Assembly (NCBI GenBank): GCA_013360585.1
Contig: JABWBH010000032.1
Location: forward strand, 1 to 48,253
DNA length: 48,253 bases
DNA from: Phycisphaerae bacterium
GTDB lineage: Bacteria > Planctomycetota > Phycisphaerae > UBA1845
Direction of reading: 5' to 3'
The notes under the pieces are model-generated. The model did not search any database. It was not told the origin of the DNA and worked only from the letters and a program-made list of their open reading frames with translations. This document shows, in pieces, positions 40,386 through 48,253 of the stretch. How positions within the stretch are numbered: position 1 is the first letter of the stretch; each line of letters starts with the position of its first letter. The translations under genes and the position numbers were made by a program.

Positions 40386-40877
40386 ATGTCCAGGGATACG
40401 CAATGCGACGCCTGCGGGGCGACGATCTTCAAGGAGCAGCTCGACAGCGGCGTCGCCCGTTACGAAGGCGGCAAGCTGCTTTGCATGGCGTGCGTCGAGG
40501 AATATGAGCGGGCGCACGACCGACCCTCCTCCGGCGGCAGCGGGTATCACTTCGAGCCGATCGCGATGCGCGATGATCCGCCGGCGGACGCGCGTTCGGG
40601 TTCGGGAGCGGCGGCGGCGGTCGGCGGGGCGTCTCCCGGCGTGACGCGCGGGGCGGCGCACCTGAAGCGTCCGCTGGATCCGACGGCCGCGGGCGCGACG
40701 CGATGCCGGACGTTTCATTGCAAGCTCAACGACGCCGCGATCGAATTCCTCAACGGCGTCATCAATCAGTGGCTCGACGAGCACGAGGACATTACCGTCA
40801 AGTTCGCGACCTCGACGCTGGGCGTCTTCGAGGGCAAGAACAAGGAGCCGAACCTGATTCTGACGCTCTTTTATTGA
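40386..40877 (+). CDS. Zinc-ribbon protein of unknown function
   Basis: This 163-residue protein starts with a zinc ribbon (CDACG near residue 7 and CMAC near 33). A low-complexity Gly/Ala/Ser-rich linker follows (about 45-105). A compact C-terminal domain contains CKLNDAAIEFLNGVINQWLD, then ITVKFATSTLGVFEGKNKEP and LILTLFY at the very end. That domain looks conserved and folded, but I do not recognise a named family. GGAGG sits 8 nt before the ATG at 40386. It is tail-to-tail with gph, 12 nt apart. No signal peptide is seen; probably cytosolic. Confidence 0.75.
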   Translation: MSRDTQCDACGATIFKEQLDSGVARYEGGKLLCMACVEEYERAHDRPSSGGSGYHFEPIAMRDDPPADARSGSGAAAAVGGASPGVTRGAAHLKRPLDPTAAGATRCRTFHCKLNDAAIEFLNGVINQWLDEHEDITVKFATSTLGVFEGKNKEPNLILTLFY

Positions 40878-40889
40878 GGCGCCGCGGTC

Positions 40890-41597
40890 TCAACCCGGTG
40901 ACGTTTCGGCAAGCCGCGAGAGGATTTCACCGGGGGCGTGGATCAGCGTTTCCGCGCCCGCGTCGCGCAGCTCCTTCTCGGAGCGGAAGCCCCACGTCAC
41001 GCCGACGCCGCGCATCCCCGCGCGCCGCGCCGTCTCGATGTCGTTCGGAGAGTCGCCGACCAGCAGGACTTCCGACGGTCGCAGCCCGAGCCGGCTGCAA
41101 AGCTCCAGCGCCGCCGCGGGGTCGGGCTTCAGCGGCAGGTCGGGGCGCTGCCCCAGCACCGCGGCGAGACTCCAGCGAGACATCAGCCGATCCACGATCA
41201 TCCGCGTGAAGTCGTCCGGCTTGTTGGACAGAACCGCGAGGGGAATGCGCCGCTGCGTCAAGGCATCGAGCGCGTCAGGCCAGCCTGGATACAACCGCGT
41301 CCGGTCGAGGAAGTGCTCCCCGTAGTAGGCGCGGAACCTGCGGGTCATCTCCGCGCGATCCTCGTCTGAGGCGGAAGGGGCGGCCCGCGCGATCAAGACC
41401 GCCAGACCGTCGCCCACCATCGGACGCACCTGCGACGCCTCAAACGGACCGAATCCGGCGGAACCGACGGCGAAGTTCACCGCGGCGGCGAGATCCTCCA
41501 GGGTGTCCGCCAGCGTGCCGTCCAGGTCGAGGATCACGCCGCGCGCCGGAACGCAGTCCGCGGCGACAGGCCGGGTCTTGCCTCGAGGTTCAATCAT
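40890..41597 (-). CDS. gph: HAD-family phosphatase, phosphoglycolate phosphatase-like
   Basis: The 235-residue protein has all four HAD motifs. Motif I is ILDLDGTLADT, motif II is LAVLSNKPDD, the motif III lysine is in LPLKPDPAAA, and motif IV is VLLVGDSPNDIETARRAGM. The helical cap between residues 35 and 95 is of the type seen in phosphoglycolate and pyrophosphatase-like HADs. Removal of 2-phosphoglycolate is the likely role, but cap families vary and the exact substrate is not certain. The start is the first ATG, at 41597. Confidence 0.88.
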   Translation of the reverse strand: MIEPRGKTRPVAADCVPARGVILDLDGTLADTLEDLAAAVNFAVGSAGFGPFEASQVRPMVGDGLAVLIARAAPSASDEDRAEMTRRFRAYYGEHFLDRTRLYPGWPDALDALTQRRIPLAVLSNKPDDFTRMIVDRLMSRWSLAAVLGQRPDLPLKPDPAAALELCSRLGLRPSEVLLVGDSPNDIETARRAGMRGVGVTWGFRSEKELRDAGAETLIHAPGEILSRLAETSPG

Positions 41598-41764
41598 GCC
41601 TGAGCATTGAACGCCTTGCGCATCAGGTCAAGGCGGCGGGATGCCGCGGTTTGCGAAGAGCGAGGATTGACACCCCGGCGGACATCCGGGATACAGCGCC
41701 CGGCGGCGGCGGATTGCGCATGTTCTCGTGGGGGGGATCGCGGTTTTTTTCGCGCACCCGGATC

Positions 41765-41831
41765 GCGAAGCTCTGCTTCGCTCTTTGCGGACCGGAGGTC
41801 CGCGCTCCGAAGTCGGTGCACCGGAGGGCAC
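41765..41831. repeat. Cluster of three REP-like hairpins (family C)
   Basis: Three hairpins follow each other: GCGAAGC-TCT-GCTTCGC (41765-41781), GCGGACC-GGA-GGTCCGC (41787-41803), and a weaker GTGC/GCAC stem (about 41816-41831). They lie in the gap between the divergent gph and asparaginase genes. Confidence 0.75.
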
Positions 41832-41894
41832 GATCCGAGGTCCGCGATGAGGCAAGAGACCTGCAACGCAGTTGTTAACACGGGAGGGCCGGAC

Positions 41895-43007
41895 ATGAGC
41901 GGATTCACGCGACGGGAGTTCATTTCCGCATCGGCGGCGACGGCGGCAGCGGCGGGGGTGAATCCCGCGGCGTTAGGCGTTGCGCTGCCGAGGCAGGAAC
42001 CGGCGGCGGCGTCGGGCGCGGCGACAAACCTGCCCGTCGTCATCGCCAGTTTAAACGGTCTGGGCGGACCGCCCGCACGGAAAAGCTGCGTCGAGCTGGC
42101 GATGGAGCTGATGCTGGCGGGGAAGGATCCGCTGACGGCGGTGGTCGAAGGGGTGGCGCTGGTCGAGGCGGACCCGAGCGACCAGTCCGTCGGTTACGGC
42201 GGACTGCCGAACGAGGACGGCGTCGTCGAACTGGACGCCAGCGTCATGTACGGACCGTCTCACCGCAGCGGCGCGGTCGCGGGGTTGCAGCGGATCATGC
42301 ATCCGTCGCGCGTGGCGAAGCTCGTGCTGGAGCGGACGGATCACTGCATGCTGGTCGGCGAGGGCGCGCTGCGCTTCGCCCGCGCCCACGGTTTCGAGGA
42401 GATGAACCTGCTGACGGAGGCGTCCCGCAAGGCCTGGTTGGAGTGGAAGGAGAATCACAGCGACGATGATGACTGGCTGCCGGAAGGGTCCAACGAGATC
42501 GGGAAGCAGGCCGCCGCCGACCGCAACTGGCGTCACACGTTCGGCACGATCAACTGCTGCGCGGTCAGCCCCACGGGCGACATTGCGGGCGTGACGACGA
42601 CGAGCGGATTGTCGTGGAAAATTCCCGGCCGCGTCGGGGACTCGCCGATCATCGGCGCCGGGCTTTATGTGGACAACGAGGTCGGCGCCGCGGGCAGCAC
42701 CGGTCGCGGGGAAGCCGTCATCCAGATATGCGGGGCGCACACGATCGTCGAGGCGATGCGCCGCGACCCCCGCCTCTCGCCGACCGACGCCTGCAAGGAA
42801 GCCTGCCAGCGCATCGTGGACAAGACGAAGCTGTCGCGGCTGCGCACGAAGGAAGGCCGACCCAACTTCGGCGTCATCTTCTACGCGGTGCGCAAGGACG
42901 GAACGTTCGGGGCGGCATCGATCCAGGAAGGCCCGGAGTTTGCGGTCTTCGCGGGGGGAAAGGCGCGCCGGGAGAAATGCGCGTTCCTCTACCCGAAGGG
43001 ATCGTAA
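41895..43007 (+). CDS. Glycosylasparaginase-like Ntn hydrolase, Tat-exported
   Basis: The 370-residue protein has a twin-arginine signal (TRREFISASAATAAAAGV), so it is exported folded. The mature part is an N(4)-(beta-N-acetylglucosaminyl)-L-asparaginase family enzyme: SCVELAMELMLAGKDPLTAV, VGYGGLPNEDGVVELDASVM, then the self-cleavage site RHTFGTINCCAV. Thr in FGT should become the new N-terminal nucleophile. GVTTTSGLSWKIPGRVGDSP and GAAGSTGRGE supply the ligand-binding Arg, Asp and Gly residues. It probably hydrolyses aspartyl-glucosamine or related beta-aspartyl links outside the cytoplasm. GGGAGG precedes the ATG. Confidence 0.92.
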   Translation: MSGFTRREFISASAATAAAAGVNPAALGVALPRQEPAAASGAATNLPVVIASLNGLGGPPARKSCVELAMELMLAGKDPLTAVVEGVALVEADPSDQSVGYGGLPNEDGVVELDASVMYGPSHRSGAVAGLQRIMHPSRVAKLVLERTDHCMLVGEGALRFARAHGFEEMNLLTEASRKAWLEWKENHSDDDDWLPEGSNEIGKQAAADRNWRHTFGTINCCAVSPTGDIAGVTTTSGLSWKIPGRVGDSPIIGAGLYVDNEVGAAGSTGRGEAVIQICGAHTIVEAMRRDPRLSPTDACKEACQRIVDKTKLSRLRTKEGRPNFGVIFYAVRKDGTFGAASIQEGPEFAVFAGGKARREKCAFLYPKGS

Positions 43008-43348
43008 TCGTGGCGCACCAGCGCGCCGGGGGCGGATCTCATCTTCCAGATTCCGCCGGCCAACACTTCACCGTCATGGATGACCGCTTTCTTGGCTCGA
43101 AGGCTCGCATGCGCGAGTGCATCACCGTCATCCCCCGCGCGGCTGAGACATGCCGCGCGATCCTCTCGTAGGTTCCCCGACCGCGCGAGCCGCAGGTCCG
43201 ACGAGGGTGACGTGCGTCAGCCGCATCCGCATGCTTTGCGCCTCACCGGAATTGCGGATACCGGACGTGCCGCGGCGTGGTTTCCTTTCGGACCCTCGCC
43301 AGCGTGCCGCCGCGCCGAAGCCCGGCTACAATCGCGGGGAGGATGAAC
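43008..43348. other. Intergenic gap before aroF
   Basis: These 341 bp contain no coding-like frame. TACAAT at about 43326-43331 is a possible -10 for aroF, about 18 bp before the start codon, but no good -35 is visible. Short ORFs here have shadow-like composition. Confidence 0.45.
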
Positions 43349-44380
43349 ATGATCGTCGTCATGCGCCCGCTTTGCACCGAGGAGCAGATCAACCACGTCG
43401 TCGCGCGGATCCGCACGCTGGGTCTGACGCCGCACCTGTCGCGCGGCGAGTTCCGCACCATCATCGGCGCGATCGGCGGCGCGACGCCGGAGGCGGTGGA
43501 CCAGCTCGACCAGCTTCCCGGCGTGGACCACGTCCTGCGCATCGCCGCGCCGTTCAAGCTCGCCTCGCGCGAGTTTCATGAGGCGGACACGGTCATCGAT
43601 GTGCGCGGGCTGCGCGTCGGCGGTCCGCATGTCCACGTGATCGCCGGACCCTGCACGATCGAGTCGGAGGCGATGCTTTATGAAGTCGGGCGCGCCGTGC
43701 GCGAAGCGGGAGCGACGATCCTGCGCGGCGGCGCCTTCAAACCGCGCACCTCGCCCTACGCCTTCACCGGGTTGGGCAACGAGGGTCTGCGCCTGCTCAA
43801 GGAGGCGGGTGCGGCGCTGTCGATGCCGACGATCACCGAAGTGATGGACGTCCGCGACGTCGAGAAGGTCGCCGAGTGCGCCGACATCCTTCAGATCGGC
43901 GCCCGCAACATGCAGAACTTCAACCTCCTCACCGAGGTCGGACGCCTCCGCAAACCCGTCTTCCTGAAGCGCGGGTTCTCCGCGACGGTCACGGAGCTGC
44001 TGATGTCCGCGGAGTACGTTCTCAGCCAGGGCAATCATCAGGTGATCCTCTGCGAACGCGGCATCCGCACGTTCTGCGAGGACGTGCGCTTCACGCTGGA
44101 CATCTCCGCCGTGCCGCTGATTCAGGAGAAGTCGCATCTGCCGGTCTTCGTCGATCCCTCCCACGCGGCGGGCAAGCGCGATCTCGTGCCCGCGCTCGCC
44201 CTGGCGGCGGTGGCGGCAGGCGCCGCCGGCGTCATGATCGAGGTTCATGCGCACCCGGAATCCGCCCTGTGCGACGGTCCGCAGGCGGTCCTGCCGAACC
44301 GCTTCACCGAACTGCTCACCCAGCTCCGCGACGTGGCCCGCGCCGTGGGCAAGCAACCGGCGACGCCGACGACGCGGTAG
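43349..44380 (+). CDS. aroF: DAHP synthase, type I-beta (shikimate pathway)
   Basis: The 343-residue enzyme joins phosphoenolpyruvate and erythrose-4-phosphate, the first step of aromatic amino-acid synthesis. Residues 1-75 are a ferredoxin-like regulatory domain (MIVVMRPLCTEEQINHVVAR, then FRTIIGAIG), as in the Thermotoga-type enzyme. The barrel shows AGPCTIES, GGAFKPRTSPYAFTGLG, LQIGARNMQNFNLL, FLKRGFSATVTELLMSAEY, CERGIRTF and VDPSHAAGKRDLVP. The ATG at 43349 was chosen because GGGGAGG ends 6 nt before it; the ATG at 43343 abuts that site. Feedback control through the N-terminal domain is expected from the family. Confidence 0.96.
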   Translation: MIVVMRPLCTEEQINHVVARIRTLGLTPHLSRGEFRTIIGAIGGATPEAVDQLDQLPGVDHVLRIAAPFKLASREFHEADTVIDVRGLRVGGPHVHVIAGPCTIESEAMLYEVGRAVREAGATILRGGAFKPRTSPYAFTGLGNEGLRLLKEAGAALSMPTITEVMDVRDVEKVAECADILQIGARNMQNFNLLTEVGRLRKPVFLKRGFSATVTELLMSAEYVLSQGNHQVILCERGIRTFCEDVRFTLDISAVPLIQEKSHLPVFVDPSHAAGKRDLVPALALAAVAAGAAGVMIEVHAHPESALCDGPQAVLPNRFTELLTQLRDVARAVGKQPATPTTR

Positions 44381-44422
44381 CCCGGCGGGACGGCGGCGAC
44401 GTTGCGCCGAACCGCGCGCTCA

Positions 44423-45895
44423 TCATCCACCGTCGCGCCACCGCACGACCGGTTTCCGGGCCGCACCGACTTCGTCCATCCGTTTGACCGGCATCGTGTG
44501 CGGCGCGTCGCGGACGATCTGCGGATCGCGCTCGACCTCGTCGGCGATGTCCAGCATCGCGGCTACGAAGCGATCCAGCGTCGCCTTCGACTCCGTCTCG
44601 CTCGGTTCGATCATCAGGCAGTGCGCGATCGGGAAGCTCATCGTCGGCGGGTGGATGCCGTGGTCGATGAGCCGCTTCGCCACGTCCAGATCGGTCACCT
44701 CCGAACCGGGGAACTCCGGCATCAGGATGAACTCATGCGCATACGGCGGCGGAAACGGCGTGCGGTAACGATGCTTGAGCTTCGCGGCCAGGTAGTTGGC
44801 GTTGAGCACCGCCTTCTCGGAAATGTCGCGCAGACCGTCGCACCCGTTGCTGCGGATGTAGACGTACGCCCGCACCAGCACGCCGATCTGTCCGAAGAAA
44901 CTCCGCACCTTCCCGATCGACTTCGGCCGCTCCGTGTCCCAGCCGAACGATCCATCGGCGCGACGGACCACCTGCGGAACGGGGAGAAACGGACGTAGAT
45001 GCTCCGCGACCGCGACCGGTCCTGCGCCCGGACCGCCGCCGCCGTGCGGCGTGCTGAACGTCTTGTGCGTGTTGAAGTGCATCACGTCCACGCCGAAATC
45101 ACCGGGACGGGTGATCCCGAGGATCGCGTTCATGTTCGCGCCGTCGAGGTAAAGCTGAGCGCCTTTCTCGTGCAGAATCTCCGCCACATCGGCGATCTGG
45201 GCGTCGAACACGCCGACGGTGTTGGGGTTCGTGATCATCAGCGCCGCAACGTCGTCATCCATCTTCGTCCGCAGGTCGTCGAGATCGATGCGCCCGTCCT
45301 TGCGCGACTTGACGGTCAGCGCCTGCTGCCCGCAGACGGCGCACGTCGCCGGGTTCGTTCCGTGGGCGCTGTCCGGCGCGAGCACCTTCGAGCGCCGCTG
45401 CCCGCGGCTGCGGTGATACGCGTTGATGATCATCAGACCGGTCATCTCGCCGTGCGCGCCGGCCGCCGGCTGGAGCGTCACCTCCGCAAGCCCGCTGATC
45501 TCCGCGAGGTCGCAGCGCAGGCGGTAGAGCAGCTCGAGCAGACCCTGCACGTCAGCTTCGTCCTGATGCGGATGCAGCCCGGCGAAGCCCGGCATCGCCG
45601 CAATCCGCTCGTTGATCCTCGGGTTGTACTTCATCGTGCAACTGCCGAGAGGGTAGAAGTTCTCGTCGATCGAGAAGCAGCGGTGCGCGAGGCGCGTGTA
45701 ATGACGCACCAGGTCGAGTTCTCCGACCTCCGGCAGCGGCGGCGGCGCCTCGGCGAGCAGCTCGCGCGGCATCCCCTTCACCCGATCCGCCCGCGGCACG
45801 TCACACGGGGAAAGGTTCAGCGCCGAAAGCCCCGGCGCGCCGAGTTCGAAGAGTATGGGAAAATCGCTCTGCTGAAGTTTCGGAATCCGCGACAT
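44423..45895 (-). CDS. gcvPB: Glycine dehydrogenase (decarboxylating) subunit 2
   Basis: This 490-residue protein is the C-terminal half of the split glycine decarboxylase. The PLP lysine is in HFNTHKTFSTPHGGGGPGAG. Other marks are LGSCTMKYNPRINE near the N-terminus, DSAHGTNPATCAVCGQQALT, MITNPNTVGVFD and the C-terminal HGIHPPTMSFPIAHCLMIEP. It needs GcvPA as partner, and that gene is not in this window. gcvT and gcvH lie about 19 kb away. GGAGGATAGG precedes the ATG at 45895. It is convergent with aroF. Confidence 0.96.
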   Translation of the reverse strand: MSRIPKLQQSDFPILFELGAPGLSALNLSPCDVPRADRVKGMPRELLAEAPPPLPEVGELDLVRHYTRLAHRCFSIDENFYPLGSCTMKYNPRINERIAAMPGFAGLHPHQDEADVQGLLELLYRLRCDLAEISGLAEVTLQPAAGAHGEMTGLMIINAYHRSRGQRRSKVLAPDSAHGTNPATCAVCGQQALTVKSRKDGRIDLDDLRTKMDDDVAALMITNPNTVGVFDAQIADVAEILHEKGAQLYLDGANMNAILGITRPGDFGVDVMHFNTHKTFSTPHGGGGPGAGPVAVAEHLRPFLPVPQVVRRADGSFGWDTERPKSIGKVRSFFGQIGVLVRAYVYIRSNGCDGLRDISEKAVLNANYLAAKLKHRYRTPFPPPYAHEFILMPEFPGSEVTDLDVAKRLIDHGIHPPTMSFPIAHCLMIEPSETESKATLDRFVAAMLDIADEVERDPQIVRDAPHTMPVKRMDEVGAARKPVVRWRDGG

Positions 45896-45970
45896 GTCTG
45901 TCCTATCCTCCGCCGACGTCTGGCACCCCTGCGTATCAGGCGTTGAGCTTACCGGATTCCCCAGGAAATG

Positions 45971-46007
45971 AGAAACCCCGTGAGGCCTGGCTCACAGCTC
46001 CACGGGG
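45971..46007 (-). terminator. Terminator after the 702-residue secreted protein
   Basis: On the minus strand CCCCGTG and CACGGGG (46007-46001 and 45982-45976) form a 7-bp stem around an 18-base loop with its own GTGAG/CTCAC pairing option, followed by TTTCTCATTTCC. It lies about 25 bp past the stop at 46033. Confidence 0.75.
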
Positions 46008-46032
46008 AATCGTGCTCCGCCCACCGGCTCGC

Positions 46033-48141
46033 TTACGTGCAGGGTTTCTTCACCTTGGACGAGATTCGGCAGCGCTCGATCTCCACGTAGTGCGGGCCAT
46101 CCGCGCAGTCGAAGCTCGTAAACGATACACCAGCTTTGCCTTTAGGCCCGGTGGTCACGCTCACGAAATCCATCACCGTCCCCGACGCGTCTTCCAAAAG
46201 CAGCTCGTAGGCGGTCGATGGCGCGAACCGCACGAGCTTGACCTCGATCGTGTGACCCGCCTGGTAAGTGGCTCTTATTTTGCCCGCACAATCGGAGGCG
46301 ACCGCCGCGATCCCCTTGATCTCATAGCCGATGTCGCCGCGGTCCGAATCCGTGCAACATTCGCCCATGAGGTCAACGTCCCACAGATTGAACCGTGCCC
46401 CCAGAAAGTTGTCATTGGTGTCGAACTCAATGGAGCGGTTGTTGACGTTGCAATCGCCGATGACCTCCGTAATGCACTTATCCAGGTTAACTCCGTAGAA
46501 TCTGAAAGTGCCCATGTTGCCGTCCAGACCGTACAGGCGTCCGCAACGATCGAGCGTCAGCCCTTGGACATCCGTCAGGCCATCGAATTCACAGGTGAAA
46601 TCGTACGTGCCGGTCTCCGGATCGATTCGATAGAGAAAATCGTTGTCCGTGTCGCCGGCATCGAGCGCCGCGATGAACACGCCGTCGTCGGATATGGCCA
46701 ATCCCCTGACGGCGATTCCCTGGTCCGGCACCGTCAGGGGCGTAACGTCAGGCGTTTCGGGTGATTCCGGGTACACCTGGATGAGCTTGTTCCGATCACG
46801 CATCACAAAGATATTCCCGTCCTTGTCGGCAGCCATGGCATCGCCGGCGTAGCCGATGTTGCCCAGAAGCGTCCCTTCACCTGTCTCCTTGTTGATGTCG
46901 ACAAAGTTCCCGTCGATGGTGACGCCATAGAGCTTGGAGGGATTGGGCTGAAAGTCCGTACTGTCGAGGGCGATGGCGTCGATGTTGTCCACGAGAACGG
47001 CATCGTCCTCGTAGATCGTGACGTAACTTCCCGTCAGCGCCGATCCATAGACGACGTTGGGCTTAAGACCGCCTGACTCATCCACGGAGCTGGTCAACGG
47101 ATCGTCGGCATCGACACTGAAGAGCATCACGAACACGCCGCCATTCCAGCAGAATTGAAACGCGTCAATGTCAACACGCGCAGGAAGCCCAAGGTGTACC
47201 TCGGGGCGCACCATCGAAATCGGGGAGGAGCCAATCATGGGAGCGTTCAGATAGATTACCCCCGGTTCAAGGCCGAAGTGCGCCTCATGATCGGCGGAGA
47301 AGTAGAGGTTGCTGGCGCCTTGGGTGATGTAGTCGATGGAATCGATGTCGTCGTCGAGTTCCTCGTTCACATCGGGATGGCCGCGCAACTCCTGGTGAAC
47401 CCACTCTTCGTTGCCGATGGGGAAACGGGTCACCGTGATGCACGATCCGCCCGCACACGTCACACGCACGCCGATGACTTCATCCCGTCCCAGGGTGCGT
47501 CCATACGTCGCGCCCGACCCTGCAGTGCTGTTCACCGGCACGTTTCCAGCCACGTCAGGCCAGCCACTGGCGCCGTCATCATCAAACGAAATGAAAAAGG
47601 AGTTGATGTTGAAGATGTTGTTGCGCTCCGACGACGAAAAGTCCGACTGCAGCAGCGGCGTGGGCAGCGGAGCATTGGGATTGAACCCGAGCAGCCGCAG
47701 ATCCACATTGAGCAGGTCATGCCCATCCAAATCGAAGAACGGCAGGTAGCAATCCTGGACGTCCGGATCGCAACCGTCGCCCACAGGTACGGCTGAACCA
47801 TAGCTGGAATCCGGAGCAACGGGAGCGGGATCGAACATCAACCCCAGGAACCGTTCGTCGTCCCCGATGCCATCCTGTCCGCCGGTCACTCCGCAAGCGG
47901 TGAGCGCCGCGTAGGCGTTGACGTAATCATAGAGGTCTCCCGGATCGAACCCTTTGGCTGGACCAGCGACCGGCGAGCTCAACTCCCGCGCCGAACCAAT
48001 ATCGAGCGAGAACGTGAGTTGGCACGCGCCATCGCAGTCGATCTCGAAGTCGTTGCCTGAAATTTGAGGAGCGGGCGCCGCCCGGACCGCCGTCCCCACG
48101 AACGCAAGGATCAAAGCACTGATTCGATGCCTCGTACTCAT
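46033..48141 (-). CDS. Large secreted protein, probable propeller domain
   Basis: This 702-residue protein has a signal peptide (SALILAFVGTAVRAAPAP). The N-terminal half (about 25-330) is Asp/Gly-rich and beta-like. The middle has repeats typical of propellers, such as KLYGVTIDGNFVDINKETGE, AMAADKDGNIFVMRDRNKLI, GLAISDDGVFIAALDAGD and GLTLDRCGRLYGLDGNMG. Cysteines are frequent, which suggests disulfides. A C-terminal module (about 618-702) starts at Cys, contains GKAGVSFTSF and VEIERCRISS, and ends KKPCT. It resembles the end of the dockerin protein at 37283. GGGGAGG is 6 nt before the ATG. The codon choice appears less GC-rich than in its neighbours. Confidence 0.82.
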   Translation of the reverse strand: MSTRHRISALILAFVGTAVRAAPAPQISGNDFEIDCDGACQLTFSLDIGSARELSSPVAGPAKGFDPGDLYDYVNAYAALTACGVTGGQDGIGDDERFLGLMFDPAPVAPDSSYGSAVPVGDGCDPDVQDCYLPFFDLDGHDLLNVDLRLLGFNPNAPLPTPLLQSDFSSSERNNIFNINSFFISFDDDGASGWPDVAGNVPVNSTAGSGATYGRTLGRDEVIGVRVTCAGGSCITVTRFPIGNEEWVHQELRGHPDVNEELDDDIDSIDYITQGASNLYFSADHEAHFGLEPGVIYLNAPMIGSSPISMVRPEVHLGLPARVDIDAFQFCWNGGVFVMLFSVDADDPLTSSVDESGGLKPNVVYGSALTGSYVTIYEDDAVLVDNIDAIALDSTDFQPNPSKLYGVTIDGNFVDINKETGEGTLLGNIGYAGDAMAADKDGNIFVMRDRNKLIQVYPESPETPDVTPLTVPDQGIAVRGLAISDDGVFIAALDAGDTDNDFLYRIDPETGTYDFTCEFDGLTDVQGLTLDRCGRLYGLDGNMGTFRFYGVNLDKCITEVIGDCNVNNRSIEFDTNDNFLGARFNLWDVDLMGECCTDSDRGDIGYEIKGIAAVASDCAGKIRATYQAGHTIEVKLVRFAPSTAYELLLEDASGTVMDFVSVTTGPKGKAGVSFTSFDCADGPHYVEIERCRISSKVKKPCT

Positions 48142-48206
48142 GATCTGCCTCCCCGTGTCCTGGTTCAGCCTGAAATGGAGAACCAGCCTTCCTGGGTTAC
48201 ACCTGT

Positions 48207-48225
48207 CCGGGAGACCGTCTCCCGG
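48207..48225. repeat. 8-bp palindromic hairpin upstream of the 702-aa gene
   Basis: CCGGGAGA-CCG-TCTCCCGG is a perfect stem with a 3-base loop, about 65 bp before the start of the minus-strand gene. It may be a leader hairpin or the end of a transcript outside the window. Confidence 0.55.
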
Positions 48226-48253
48226 AATCGAATGCTGTTTCCGGTCCGCTTGC

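Noticed and set aside
43080-43346. Plus-strand ORF of 88 residues before aroF
   Set aside because: Ser/Arg/Ala-rich shadow-like composition, no start signal, no homology recognised.

Overview
The window looks like a chromosomal piece of a high-GC member of the Planctomycetota. The main clues are a secreted dockerin-bearing protein, a pseudopilin with the FTLIELLVVIAIIALL leader, a DUF1573 protein, a PQQ-type beta-propeller protein, and many intergenic palindromes of the kind common in that phylum. The pseudopilin continues as ISILLPSL, which resembles Phycisphaerae-type sequences more than Pirellula-type ones. This placement is inference from family content, not a phylogeny.

Layout. (1) 1-4.8 kb is an accessory region. 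It holds a tRNA-Gly, a 22-bp tandem array, a 300-bp minisatellite of 20 15-bp units, remnants of an RHS-family gene and of an AHSA1/SRPBCC gene, and then an intact, translationally coupled four-gene operon (ArsR regulator, SRPBCC protein, DUF1801 protein, secreted alpha/beta hydrolase). A JAMM-type metalloprotease follows. (2) 5.0-19.9 kb, minus strand, is a nearly complete Tad/Flp pilus locus. Transcription order is flp pilin, CpaA/TadV prepilin peptidase, TadE, CpaB, CpaC secretin, a secreted protein of unknown function, two TadG-like proteins (one with a vWA domain), CpaE/TadZ, CpaF/TadA, TadB, TadC, and a zinc-ribbon protein. (3) 20.3-31.8 kb is housekeeping: thioredoxin reductase, a PQQ-like propeller, a gcvT-gcvH-moaA run, an orphan DNA methyltransferase, RNase R, ScpA and RidA. 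(4) 31.9-35.1 kb has a DUF1573 protein, a DUF2961/GH172 protein and a secreted LolA-like protein. (5) 35.1-40.1 kb has a gene-poor stretch ending in an orphan terminator, then a pseudopilin and a large secreted PstS-like protein with dockerin repeats. (6) 40.4-48.2 kb has a zinc-ribbon protein, a HAD phosphatase, a Tat-exported glycosylasparaginase-like enzyme, AroF, GcvPB and a large secreted propeller-like protein.

How the parts work together. The Tad genes encode a pilus: pilin, peptidase, secretin channel, ATPase, inner-membrane platform and pseudopilins. GcvT, GcvH and GcvPB are three parts of the glycine cleavage system, split between two places; GcvPA is not in this window. The dockerin/PstS-like protein and the 702-residue propeller-like protein are unrelated along most of their length but appear to share a cysteine-flanked C-terminal module of 65-85 residues. 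That is the most interesting protein-level signal here. At DNA level, three REP-like palindromic families occur between genes. Two have two copies each, and one of those pairs differs by a compensatory base-pair change.

All calls come from reading the sequence and recalled family motifs; no search was run.
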